NCBI GenBank assembly: GCA_003663055.1 | Contig: QMZF01000044.1 | Location: forward strand, 1 to 7,123 | Direction of reading: 5' to 3' | DNA from: Archaeoglobales archaeon | GTDB lineage: Archaea; Halobacteriota; Archaeoglobi; Archaeoglobales; Archaeoglobaceae | DNA: 7,123 bases | Part shown: piece by piece, positions 1 through 6,414 of the stretch | Layout of the letters: each line of letters begins with the position of its first letter | Numbering within the stretch: position 1 is the stretch's first letter | Made by a program: the position numbers and the translations under genes | Notes under the pieces: model-generated | Seen by the model: only the letters and a program-made list of their open reading frames with translations | The model's database searches: none | What the model was told of the DNA's origin: nothing

Positions 1-1
1 G

Positions 2-2392
2 ATGAGTTTCGAACTAAAAGAAGGGATATTCGTACTAGATGAGTTAAAAAATGTAAGTATAAAAGTCGGTAGAGTTATAGAGGAAGAGGAAGAAAAGGAA
101 AAAGAGTGGGAGCCTGCAGGCCCTACACCCAAACCTCATATTCTCGATTTGAGGCACTGGGATCGCAGGTTGCTTGAGCGTTATGAACCTATATACGCTC
201 CGATGCAGGACTTCTGTAATCTATGTACGATGGGGCCGTGCGAGCTATCACGGAACAAAGAGGGGGCATGTGGAATAGACCTAAAGACACAGAAAGCGAG
301 GCTTGTAACTATTGCCTGCCTCATAGGCGCCTCAGCACACGCAGCGCACGCAAGACACCTGCTTGAGTACGCAATAGAGAAGTTTGGTCACGATTATCCC
401 ATCGACCTTGGAGGCAATGTGGATATAGAAGCTCCTAATATCAGACTTGTTTGTGGTATAAAACCGAAAACTTTGGGCGATCTTGAAGAAGTTCTGGATT
501 ACGTGGAGCAGGGGCTTGTTAGAGTACTTCACACAACGCATACAGGTCAGGAGGAGGATTATATCGATTTTGAGTCGAAAGCTCTTGAAGTCGGTATGCT
601 CGATCACGTTGCGATGGAAACAGCAGACCTAGTTCAGATGGTCGTTTTTGACTATCCAAAAGGCGATCCCAACGCCCCTCTAATAGATATAGGGTTTGGC
701 GTTCTCGAGGTAGATAAACCGGTGATTTTAGTTATAGGCCATAACATACTGCCCGCGAGAAACATAGATGACTACCTGCGGGAGCACGGACTTGAGGATG
801 AAGTCGAAATTGCAGGTTTATGCTGTACAGCGATTGATACAACGCGCTACGATCCGAAGGCAAAGATCGTTGGGACGCTGAGTTACGAGTTGCGAGCGAT
901 AAGATCGGGGATTCCCGACGTAGTTGTTACGGATGAGCAGTGTATAAGAGCCGATACATTGCGAGAATGCTCAAGGCTCGGAATCCCGGTAATAGCTTCA
1001 TCAGAAGCTGCTGCAAGGGGCTTGCCCGACAGAACTCACGAGAATCCGGATGTAATCGTAAACGACCTCGTAAGCGGAAAAGCTAAGGGTGTTTTCATCC
1101 GAGATCCAGACAGAGTAGGTGAAATCGCCGTAAGGGTTGCCATAGAAATGAGAAGAAAGAAGGGTAAAAAACCAGCTTTTATGAGCGATGAAGAGCTTAA
1201 AGCTGAAATAAGAAAGTGCACAGGTTGCATGGGCTGTGTTTTTGCATGCCCGCATAACCTGAGGATTGATAGAGCTATGGAAGCTGCTAAGAACGGAGAT
1301 TTTAGCGTTTTCAAAGAAATTGAAGGTAGCTGCATCGCCTGCGGACGATGCGAGCAAGCTTGTCCGAGGGAGATCAGAATAGTCGACGTTATAATGAAAG
1401 CAAGCTACGACAGCCTCGTTAACAAAACGGGCAAGATGAGGGCTGGAAGAGGACCAGTCCAAGATACTGAAATAAGAAACGTCGGTCAGCCTATAGTTAT
1501 GGGAACGATCCCCGGAGTGATCGCCCCGATAGGCTGTCCCAACTATCCCAAGTCAAGAAAGGAGGTTTCGGAAATAATCGAGGAGTTTCTCAAGCGCAAG
1601 TACATAGTGGCTACCACTGGCTGCCACGCAATGGACTTAGGCATGTACAAAGACGAAGAGGGTAAGAGCCTGTATGAGAAGTATCCGGGTTCATTCGACG
1701 CTGGTGGCCTTGTAAACTGCGGAAGTTGCGTCTCAAATCCGCATATAAGCGGTGCAGCAATCAAAATTGCCAGCATCTTTGCCATGCGCCCGCTTCGTGC
1801 AAACTATGCTGAAATAGCGGACTACATTCTGAACAGAGTCGGGGCCGTTGGTTTAGCTTGGGGGCCGTACAGTCAAAAAGCTGCCAGCATAGCAACGGGC
1901 TTTAACAGGCTTGGGATACCAGCAGTCGTTGGGCCCCATGCTGCGAAGTACCGCAGAGCCTACATCGGCAAGATCTGGAAGAGGGAGAAGTGGTGGGTTT
2001 ACGACATAAAAACAAAGAAGCGCATTAATGTGGAGCCTTGCCCCGATGCACTACTTATTGCCGCCGAGACTAAAGAGGAGGCAATAGTACAACTTGCAAG
2101 GCTGTGTATAAGGCCTGCGGATACCCACATGGGCAGGCAGATAAAGCTGACACACTACATAGAGCTGAGCAAGAAATACTTGGGCTGTTTGCCCGATGAT
2201 TGGCATCTATACGTAAGAACTGAAGCCGATCTGCCACTCAAGATGAAGGAAGAACTGCTCAAAATACTCGAAGACGAACACGGCTGGAAGATCGATTGGC
2301 AGAAGAAGAAGATACTAGAGGGGCCGATAAGGCACTACGATTCGGGCTTCAACCCGACAATACTTGAAGAGGTCTTTGATAAATATAGGTGA
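2..2392 (+). CDS. cdhA: ACDS alpha subunit, nickel-dependent CO dehydrogenase (CdhA)
   Basis: Catalytic subunit that interconverts CO2 and CO in the cytoplasmic ACDS complex. At 796 aa it has about the usual archaeal CdhA length, and its N-terminus resembles methanosarcinal CdhA as I remember it, so the ATG at base 2 is probably the true start; its ribosome binding site is out of view. B-cluster cysteines are C72, C75, C80 and C90. Histidines H113, H116 and H119 fit the proton-relay series. The C-cluster ligand set is complete by motif: H247 (IGHN), C275 (CCTA), C314 (DEQC), C512 (IGCPN), C541 (TTGC) and C576 (GSCV); K626 (SQKA) is the likely catalytic lysine. Residues about 400-460 form the archaeal ferredoxin-like insertion with two 4Fe-4S motifs, C406/409/412/416 and C444/447/450/454. 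Unusually, there is no cysteine before C72, so the ligands for the subunit-bridging D-cluster appear absent. Family assignment is essentially certain. Confidence 0.98.
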   Translation: MSFELKEGIFVLDELKNVSIKVGRVIEEEEEKEKEWEPAGPTPKPHILDLRHWDRRLLERYEPIYAPMQDFCNLCTMGPCELSRNKEGACGIDLKTQKARLVTIACLIGASAHAAHARHLLEYAIEKFGHDYPIDLGGNVDIEAPNIRLVCGIKPKTLGDLEEVLDYVEQGLVRVLHTTHTGQEEDYIDFESKALEVGMLDHVAMETADLVQMVVFDYPKGDPNAPLIDIGFGVLEVDKPVILVIGHNILPARNIDDYLREHGLEDEVEIAGLCCTAIDTTRYDPKAKIVGTLSYELRAIRSGIPDVVVTDEQCIRADTLRECSRLGIPVIASSEAAARGLPDRTHENPDVIVNDLVSGKAKGVFIRDPDRVGEIAVRVAIEMRRKKGKKPAFMSDEELKAEIRKCTGCMGCVFACPHNLRIDRAMEAAKNGDFSVFKEIEGSCIACGRCEQACPREIRIVDVIMKASYDSLVNKTGKMRAGRGPVQDTEIRNVGQPIVMGTIPGVIAPIGCPNYPKSRKEVSEIIEEFLKRKYIVATTGCHAMDLGMYKDEEGKSLYEKYPGSFDAGGLVNCGSCVSNPHISGAAIKIASIFAMRPLRANYAEIADYILNRVGAVGLAWGPYSQKAASIATGFNRLGIPAVVGPHAAKYRRAYIGKIWKREKWWVYDIKTKKRINVEPCPDALLIAAETKEEAIVQLARLCIRPADTHMGRQIKLTHYIELSKKYLGCLPDDWHLYVRTEADLPLKMKEELLKILEDEHGWKIDWQKKKILEGPIRHYDSGFNPTILEEVFDKYR

Positions 2393-2393
2393 T
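2387..2393 (+). promoter_or_regulatory. Ribosome binding site for cdhB
   Basis: AGGTGAT matches the complement of the archaeal 16S rRNA 3' end over seven bases. It spans the cdhA stop codon and sits 4 nt before the ATG at 2397. It supports that ATG over the in-frame ATG at 2364, which lies inside cdhA. Confidence 0.8.
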
Positions 2394-2396
2394 AAA

Positions 2397-2954
2397 ATGG
2401 CTGTTAGAAAACGAAGACCCCCAGAAAAACTGTTTAATTCAGCAGATGTCCAAGCCAGTAGATCCGCTAAAATTATAAAACCGGATGTACTGGCGAAGAT
2501 GGTCAAAAAGGCAAAAAATCCTGTACTCATAACGGGCGGAAGGCTACTCGAGGATGAAGCACTCGTAGACTATGCTGTTAAAATACAGCGCTGCGGTGTT
2601 GCAATAATAGCTACCGGGGCATCGAGTAAGCCGCTCTTGGAGAGAGGCGTTAAACCCGATTCCTGTGTTTTTACCCTGCATCACATCACGCAGTTTTTGT
2701 TAGATGCCGAGTGGCAGGGATTCAAAGGTAAACCCTATGATCTGGCTCTATTCCTCGGCTTTGAACCGTACTACCTTTCAAGAATGCTGTCAGCTTTAAA
2801 GCACTTTTCTAAGCTAACAACGGCAAACATAGATGCCTTCTACCAGCCTCACGCCAGATTCAGCTTTCCAAACACTCTTGACTTGCACCACGAAATACTG
2901 GAAGAATTTGTTTCTGCCCTTGGAGGTGGCAGCATTGGAAAGAAAGAAGATTGA
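2397..2954 (+). CDS. cdhB: ACDS epsilon subunit (CdhB)
   Basis: Small subunit that pairs with CdhA to form the alpha2-epsilon2 CO dehydrogenase component. The family has a Rossmann-like fold related to NAD/FAD-binding domains; its role is not settled, and electron transfer or flavin docking has been proposed. The 185-aa product is close to the family length (about 170 aa). Recognisable family segments are KLFNSADV near residue 11, the KAKNPVLITGG strand-loop at about 38-48, IIATGASS at about 70-77 and the YDLALFLGFEPYYLSRMLSALK block at about 114-135. The last residues, GGGSIGKKED, form a short tail whose three glycine codons are also the ribosome binding site of cdhC. It starts 4 nt after the cdhA stop, and its last 20 nt overlap cdhC, so the three genes are probably translationally coupled. 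An alternative ATG at 2364 would add 11 residues without family similarity. Confidence 0.95.
   Translation: MAVRKRRPPEKLFNSADVQASRSAKIIKPDVLAKMVKKAKNPVLITGGRLLEDEALVDYAVKIQRCGVAIIATGASSKPLLERGVKPDSCVFTLHHITQFLLDAEWQGFKGKPYDLALFLGFEPYYLSRMLSALKHFSKLTTANIDAFYQPHARFSFPNTLDLHHEILEEFVSALGGGSIGKKED
2922..2928 (+). promoter_or_regulatory. Ribosome binding site deciding the TTG start of cdhC
   Basis: GGAGGTG, a near-ideal archaeal Shine-Dalgarno sequence, lies inside the cdhB coding region 6 nt before a TTG at 2935. No ATG or GTG lies in the cdhC frame between here and the ATG of the conserved SPMYEGER motif, so this site fixes the cdhC start. Confidence 0.85.
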
Positions 2955-4428
2955 TGTCAAGGCTATAAAAAAGGATGTAAAGGAGAAAGTTAGCGTTGGA
3001 GAAGAGGACTTCCCCTTCGACATCTCTCCGATGTACGAGGGAGAGAGGATAAGGAAGGGAGAAATGTACGTAGAGCTTGGCGGTCCCAAGCAACCTGGCT
3101 TTGAGCTAGTTGTAGCCTTGCCCATCGATCAAGTTGAGGACATGAAGGTCACGCTTCTAGGCAGCGACCTCGATGAGCTCGAAGAGGGGCAAGCACACCC
3201 ATATGCGATGATATACTACGTTGCGGGTTCACAGATTGATATGGACTTAGAACCGGTAATAGAACGAAGAAACCACGACTTTCAGAACTTCATAGAGGGC
3301 TACATGCATTTAAACCAGCGATACGACATCTGGGTGAGAATAGGCAAGAATGCTATAGATAAGGGACTTAGAAGTCTTACTCAGATAGCTAAGGCGACGA
3401 TGATGCTGTTCAAGAACGAGATGCCCTTCATCGAGAAAATTGAAGCCCTTTACATAACAGACGGAGAAATTGTGGAAAAACTGCTTAAGGAGTACGCGAT
3501 GCCGATCTATGAGGAAAGAGATGCAAGAATAGAAGCCCTTCACGACGAGGATGTCGATGAGTTCTACTCCTGCACGCTCTGCCAAAGCTTTGCCCCAACA
3601 AACGTCTGCATAATAAGTCCAGACCGCCCTTCGCTGTGCGGAGCAATAACTTGGTTCGATGGGAGGGCAGCCGCAAGAGTTGATCCAGAAGGGCCAAACA
3701 GAGCTGTACCAAAAGGCGAACTAATCGACCCGATTGGTGGAGAGTACACAGGAGTTAACGAGTTCGCAAAGGAGGAAAGCGGTGGTGAATATACAAGAAT
3801 AAAGCTCCATAGCTTTTTCGAATACCCGCATACGTCTTGTGGGTGTTTTGAGGTTATAGGCTTCTACATGCCCGAAGTTGACGGAATTGGCTGGGTGCAC
3901 AGAGGGTATGCCGAACCGGCTCCCAACGGTCTTACGTTCTCAACCATGGCTGGGCAGACTGGAGGGGGTAAGCAGATAGTTGGCTTTTTAGGCGTTGGTA
4001 TCGGATACTTCAGAAGCAAGAAGTTTATACAGGCCGATGGAGGATGGTATAGAGTTGTCTGGATGCCAAAAGAGCTTAAGCAGAGGGTCGAGAAGTTTAT
4101 ACCCGACGACATGAGGGACAAGATCGCTACCGAGGACGAAGCCAAAACGATTGAAGAACTAAAAGAGTTCCTTAAAAGGGTTAACCATCCAGTCGTTACG
4201 GGTGTTGTTAGGCCTGTTGATGGCAAGAAGATTACGGAAGGATGGGTGGAGGAGAGGAGAGTGGAGGAAAAAGTGGTTGAAAAGGCAGAAGTTGAAGAAG
4301 CCCCCCAAGTACCCACACCCAGCGTGAGCATATCGCCGATGCCGGGCATAAGGCTTGTGATAAAGAACGCAAACATCTACATAGACAAGATAGTTCTCAG
4401 AAGGAAGAAAGAGGGGGAGAAAAGCTGA
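2935..4428 (+). CDS. cdhC: ACDS beta subunit, acetyl-CoA synthase (CdhC)
   Basis: Makes or cleaves acetyl-CoA from CO, a corrinoid-bound methyl group and CoA at the A-cluster, a 4Fe-4S cubane bridged to a two-nickel site. With the TTG start the product is 497 aa. A-cluster ligands are all present: C213, C216, C225 and C235 (C-x2-C-x8-C-x9-C), and the C302-G-C304 motif that binds the distal nickel. The 89-residue spacing from C213 to C302 equals that between Cys506 and Cys595 of Moorella acetyl-CoA synthase. F219 in CQSF matches the phenylalanine thought to shield the nickel. Conserved blocks include FDGRAAARVDPEGP and FSTMAGQTGGGKQIVGFLG. Residues 1-25 form a Lys-rich N-terminal extension. 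A charged then proline-rich linker (about 440-465) leads to a short C-terminal domain ending in an IKNANIYIDKIVL segment, which has a counterpart in methanogens. The in-frame ATG at 2833 would add 34 residues read from within cdhB and is unlikely. Confidence 0.97.
   Translation: MERKKIDVKAIKKDVKEKVSVGEEDFPFDISPMYEGERIRKGEMYVELGGPKQPGFELVVALPIDQVEDMKVTLLGSDLDELEEGQAHPYAMIYYVAGSQIDMDLEPVIERRNHDFQNFIEGYMHLNQRYDIWVRIGKNAIDKGLRSLTQIAKATMMLFKNEMPFIEKIEALYITDGEIVEKLLKEYAMPIYEERDARIEALHDEDVDEFYSCTLCQSFAPTNVCIISPDRPSLCGAITWFDGRAAARVDPEGPNRAVPKGELIDPIGGEYTGVNEFAKEESGGEYTRIKLHSFFEYPHTSCGCFEVIGFYMPEVDGIGWVHRGYAEPAPNGLTFSTMAGQTGGGKQIVGFLGVGIGYFRSKKFIQADGGWYRVVWMPKELKQRVEKFIPDDMRDKIATEDEAKTIEELKEFLKRVNHPVVTGVVRPVDGKKITEGWVEERRVEEKVVEKAEVEEAPQVPTPSVSISPMPGIRLVIKNANIYIDKIVLRRKKEGEKS
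4413..4419 (+). promoter_or_regulatory. Likely ribosome binding site for cooC
   Basis: GGGGGAG in the last codons of cdhC sits 5 nt before the CTG at 4425. It contains a GGAG-like core and supports initiation at that non-standard codon, which would otherwise look unlikely. Confidence 0.55.
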
Positions 4429-5168
4429 TCATAGCAGTCACGGGGAAGGGTGGAACAGGAAAAACGTTGGTGGCTGTGCTTTTAGTCTACTTTCTATCGA
4501 GGAAGTACAGAGTTCTTGCCGTTGACGCTGACCCAGACTCCAACCTTGCAGATGCCCTTGGAATAGAAGGTTACAAAACTCTCGGAGAGATAAGGGAGCT
4601 CTTTCAGCATAGTAGAGACGACTTTGGTACGATGAGCAAGGAAAGCTGGCTTAAAGGGAAAATTTATGGAGAAGTCATCTTCGAGGCTGACGACTTCGAT
4701 GTGTTGATTATGGGCAGACCTGAAGGGGAAGGCTGCTACTGCTTTACCAACAATATGCTCAGGGCTATCCTCAGGAAGCTTATGAGACATTATGATGTCG
4801 TAGTAGTTGATTGTGAGGCCGGGCTTGAGCACATAAGTAGGAAGACCATAGATAGCGCTGATGTAATCCTCGTTGTCACCGATGCTTCAAGAAAAGGTTT
4901 CAAGACGGCTTCAAGGATAAGAGAGCTAGCAAAAGAGCTCGGACTTAAGGCAAAAATGTACCTTATAGCGAACAAAGTTAGAGAGGGTGAAGAAAACGTA
5001 ATTACTCGGTATGCAAAAAGCGAAGGATTTCGACTCCTCGATATTTTACCGTACGATGAAGAAGTTGCTAAGGCGGACTTAAAGGGGTTGCCAATCCCAT
5101 TAGATTGCAGGGTTGCAAAAAAAGTTGAAAAGCTTGCTGGGGTGTTGATTTGTGAAGCTAACCCTTGA
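4425..5168 (+). CDS. cooC: CooC/AcsF-type nickel-insertion ATPase for CODH/ACS
   Basis: P-loop ATPase of the MinD/NifH-like (SIMIBI) class that loads nickel into CO dehydrogenase and/or acetyl-CoA synthase. From 4425 the product is 247 aa, a normal family length. It shows the deviant Walker A GKGGTGKT (residues 7-14, signature lysine K8), the VDADPDSN switch region (33-40), the C104-Y-C106 pair corresponding to the metal-binding Cys-x-Cys at the CooC dimer interface, and Walker B VVVVDCEAG (125-133) followed by LEHISRKT. The first ATG, GTG or TTG in frame is the TTG at 4467, which would remove the whole Walker A motif. No such codon occurs nearby upstream. The CTG at 4425 gives the expected (M)IIAVTGKGGTGKT N-terminus and overlaps the cdhC stop as CTGA. 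The start is therefore inferred. A CTG arising from ATG by mutation or sequencing error is an alternative. Its 3' end overlaps cdhD by 17 nt. Confidence 0.9.
   Translation: MIIAVTGKGGTGKTLVAVLLVYFLSRKYRVLAVDADPDSNLADALGIEGYKTLGEIRELFQHSRDDFGTMSKESWLKGKIYGEVIFEADDFDVLIMGRPEGEGCYCFTNNMLRAILRKLMRHYDVVVVDCEAGLEHISRKTIDSADVILVVTDASRKGFKTASRIRELAKELGLKAKMYLIANKVREGEENVITRYAKSEGFRLLDILPYDEEVAKADLKGLPIPLDCRVAKKVEKLAGVLICEANP
5139..5144 (+). promoter_or_regulatory. Ribosome binding site for cdhD (GTG start)
   Basis: GGGGTG lies 7 nt before the GTG at 5152, inside the end of cooC. A TGA in the cdhD frame at 5146-5148 blocks any start further upstream, so 5152 is the most upstream possible start. Confidence 0.65.
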
Positions 5169-6414
5169 AGAGTTTTTTAAGCTGCTCAGTCAGTACGAAA
5201 TTGAAGAGATAGAGGGATTAAGACTTGAAGGAGATATAGAGATTGAATTAGAGGAGGGTAGCTTTGCCGGAGTTCTTGCCGAGGTTGCGAACGAAATAAA
5301 CCTTGCTATTCAGCACTTGAACAACGCATTGGCTAAGCTCGGTATATCTCCGGCTTTGCAACCTCAAGTAGAGAGATTAGAAGGGAAAGTTTTACTGGAA
5401 AGAAAGTTTGAACCCTTTCGTGTAAGCTACTCAACGGCTATTCAAGAAGTCCAGCTTGGTGCGAAGAGGAGTGAGGGTGGAAGCAGAGAAAGTGTCGTGA
5501 AGCTTGGGGGAGAAAAAAGCTTGCCATTCTATCTTTTCGATTCTCCACAACCAAACCTGCCAGTAATATCAATAGACGTATTTGACAAGCCCATACCACT
5601 CCCAAAGGCTGTAAGAGAACATTATGGTGATGTGATGGAAGATCCCGCAGAATGGGCAAAGAAGGCTGTGAAATTTGGGGCTGACGTTGTTACAATCCAC
5701 CTCGTCAGCACAGACCCGCTACTCGACGACACCCCGCCGAGCGAAGCAGCGAAGGTAGTTGAGGAAGTGCTGCAAGCCGTAAAGGTGCCTATAATCGTTG
5801 GAGGGAGTGGAAACAAAGAAAAAGACCCGGTTGTTCTTGAAAAAGCTGCAGAGGCGGCAGAAGGAGAGAGAGTTCTCCTAGCGAGTGCAACACTGGACAT
5901 GGACTGGGAAAGAATTGGAAATGCTGCAAAGAAACACAACCAAGTAGTGCTTTCGTGGACCCAAATGGACATAAACAACCAAAAAACCTTAAACCGCTAT
6001 TTGCTTAAACGCCTCAAACTGCCAAAAGATAGCCTCGTAATGGATCCCACAACTGCAGCCCTTGGATATGGTTTAGATTATGCTTACACGAACATGGAAA
6101 GGATAAGGTTGGCCGGTCTTAAGGGTGATGAGGATCTTGCATTTCCAATTTCGAGTGGTACAACGAATGCGTGGGGAGCAAGGGAAGCATGGATGAAGGA
6201 TTCGCCAATAGAGGGCGACACTCCATGGGGGCCCAGGGAGCTTAGAGGGCCGCTGTGGGAAATAGTCACGGGTTTGACGTTATCTCTTGCAGGCGTTGAC
6301 TTATTCATGATGATGCACCCCGCAGCGGTTGCGGTTATGAAAGAGCTCATATCCACTCTGTGTGGTAAAAAGAACAAGATAGAAACGGGGGACTGGGTGG
6401 AGGCGGAGATATGA
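5152..6414 (+). CDS. cdhD: ACDS delta subunit, corrinoid/iron-sulfur protein small subunit (CdhD)
   Basis: With CdhE it forms the corrinoid iron-sulfur protein that carries the methyl group between the pterin carrier and CdhC. The product is 420 aa, similar to methanogen CdhD and about 100 aa longer than bacterial AcsD. Residues 1 to about 95 are an acidic, Leu/Glu-rich N-terminal region that bacterial AcsD lacks. A TIM-barrel domain follows, starting around LPVISIDVFD (136-145). Family landmarks are VKFGADVVTIHLVSTDP (173-189), PIIVGGSGNKEKDP (213-226), LDYAYTNMERIRLAGLKGD (308-326), SGTTNAWGAREAW (335-347) and MMMHP near 386-390. No iron-sulfur cysteine motif is present, as expected because the cluster lies in the partner CdhE. 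The GTG start is firm, since an in-frame stop ends just 3 nt upstream. It overlaps cooC by 17 nt and cdhE by 4 nt. Confidence 0.96.
   Translation: MKLTLEEFFKLLSQYEIEEIEGLRLEGDIEIELEEGSFAGVLAEVANEINLAIQHLNNALAKLGISPALQPQVERLEGKVLLERKFEPFRVSYSTAIQEVQLGAKRSEGGSRESVVKLGGEKSLPFYLFDSPQPNLPVISIDVFDKPIPLPKAVREHYGDVMEDPAEWAKKAVKFGADVVTIHLVSTDPLLDDTPPSEAAKVVEEVLQAVKVPIIVGGSGNKEKDPVVLEKAAEAAEGERVLLASATLDMDWERIGNAAKKHNQVVLSWTQMDINNQKTLNRYLLKRLKLPKDSLVMDPTTAALGYGLDYAYTNMERIRLAGLKGDEDLAFPISSGTTNAWGAREAWMKDSPIEGDTPWGPRELRGPLWEIVTGLTLSLAGVDLFMMMHPAAVAVMKELISTLCGKKNKIETGDWVEAEI
6399..6403 (+). promoter_or_regulatory. Ribosome binding site for cdhE
   Basis: GGAGG in the last codons of cdhD lies 7 nt before the ATG at 6411. 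Together with the ATGA overlap it supports this start and coupled translation with cdhD. Confidence 0.75.

Noticed and set aside
1190..1390. Two ferredoxin-like 4Fe-4S motifs in CdhA as a sign of a gene fusion
   Set aside because: This insertion is a normal part of archaeal CdhA (clusters E and F).
1001..1462. Long open frames on the minus strand opposite cdhA, and similar ones opposite cdhC (3864-4376), cdhD (5622-5978) and the cdhD/cdhE junction (6084-6566)
   Set aside because: Their translations show no recognisable domain, and each lies fully opposite a conserved gene; they are antisense shadows.
2364..2396. Upstream ATG at 2364 as the start of cdhB
   Set aside because: It lies inside cdhA and adds 11 residues without family similarity, while ATG 2397 has a well-placed AGGTGAT.
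2833..2934. ATG at 2833 as the start of cdhC
   Set aside because: It would overlap cdhB by over 120 nt and add residues that are only the shifted reading of conserved cdhB codons; TTG 2935 has a near-perfect ribosome binding site.
5173..5178. Run of six T just inside cdhD as a possible archaeal U-rich terminator or attenuator
   Set aside because: It encodes Phe-Phe in the reading frame, is short, and lies inside a tightly coupled operon.
5502..5523. Two AAGCTT sites flanking a purine run as a small inverted repeat
   Set aside because: Six-base palindromes in coding sequence, with no further pairing; chance explains them.
6221..6240. Near-palindrome CTCCATGGGGGCCCAGGGAG, a possible hairpin or operator
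   Set aside because: It encodes the conserved CdhD segment TPWGPRE in mid-gene, has mismatches and is not near any gene boundary.
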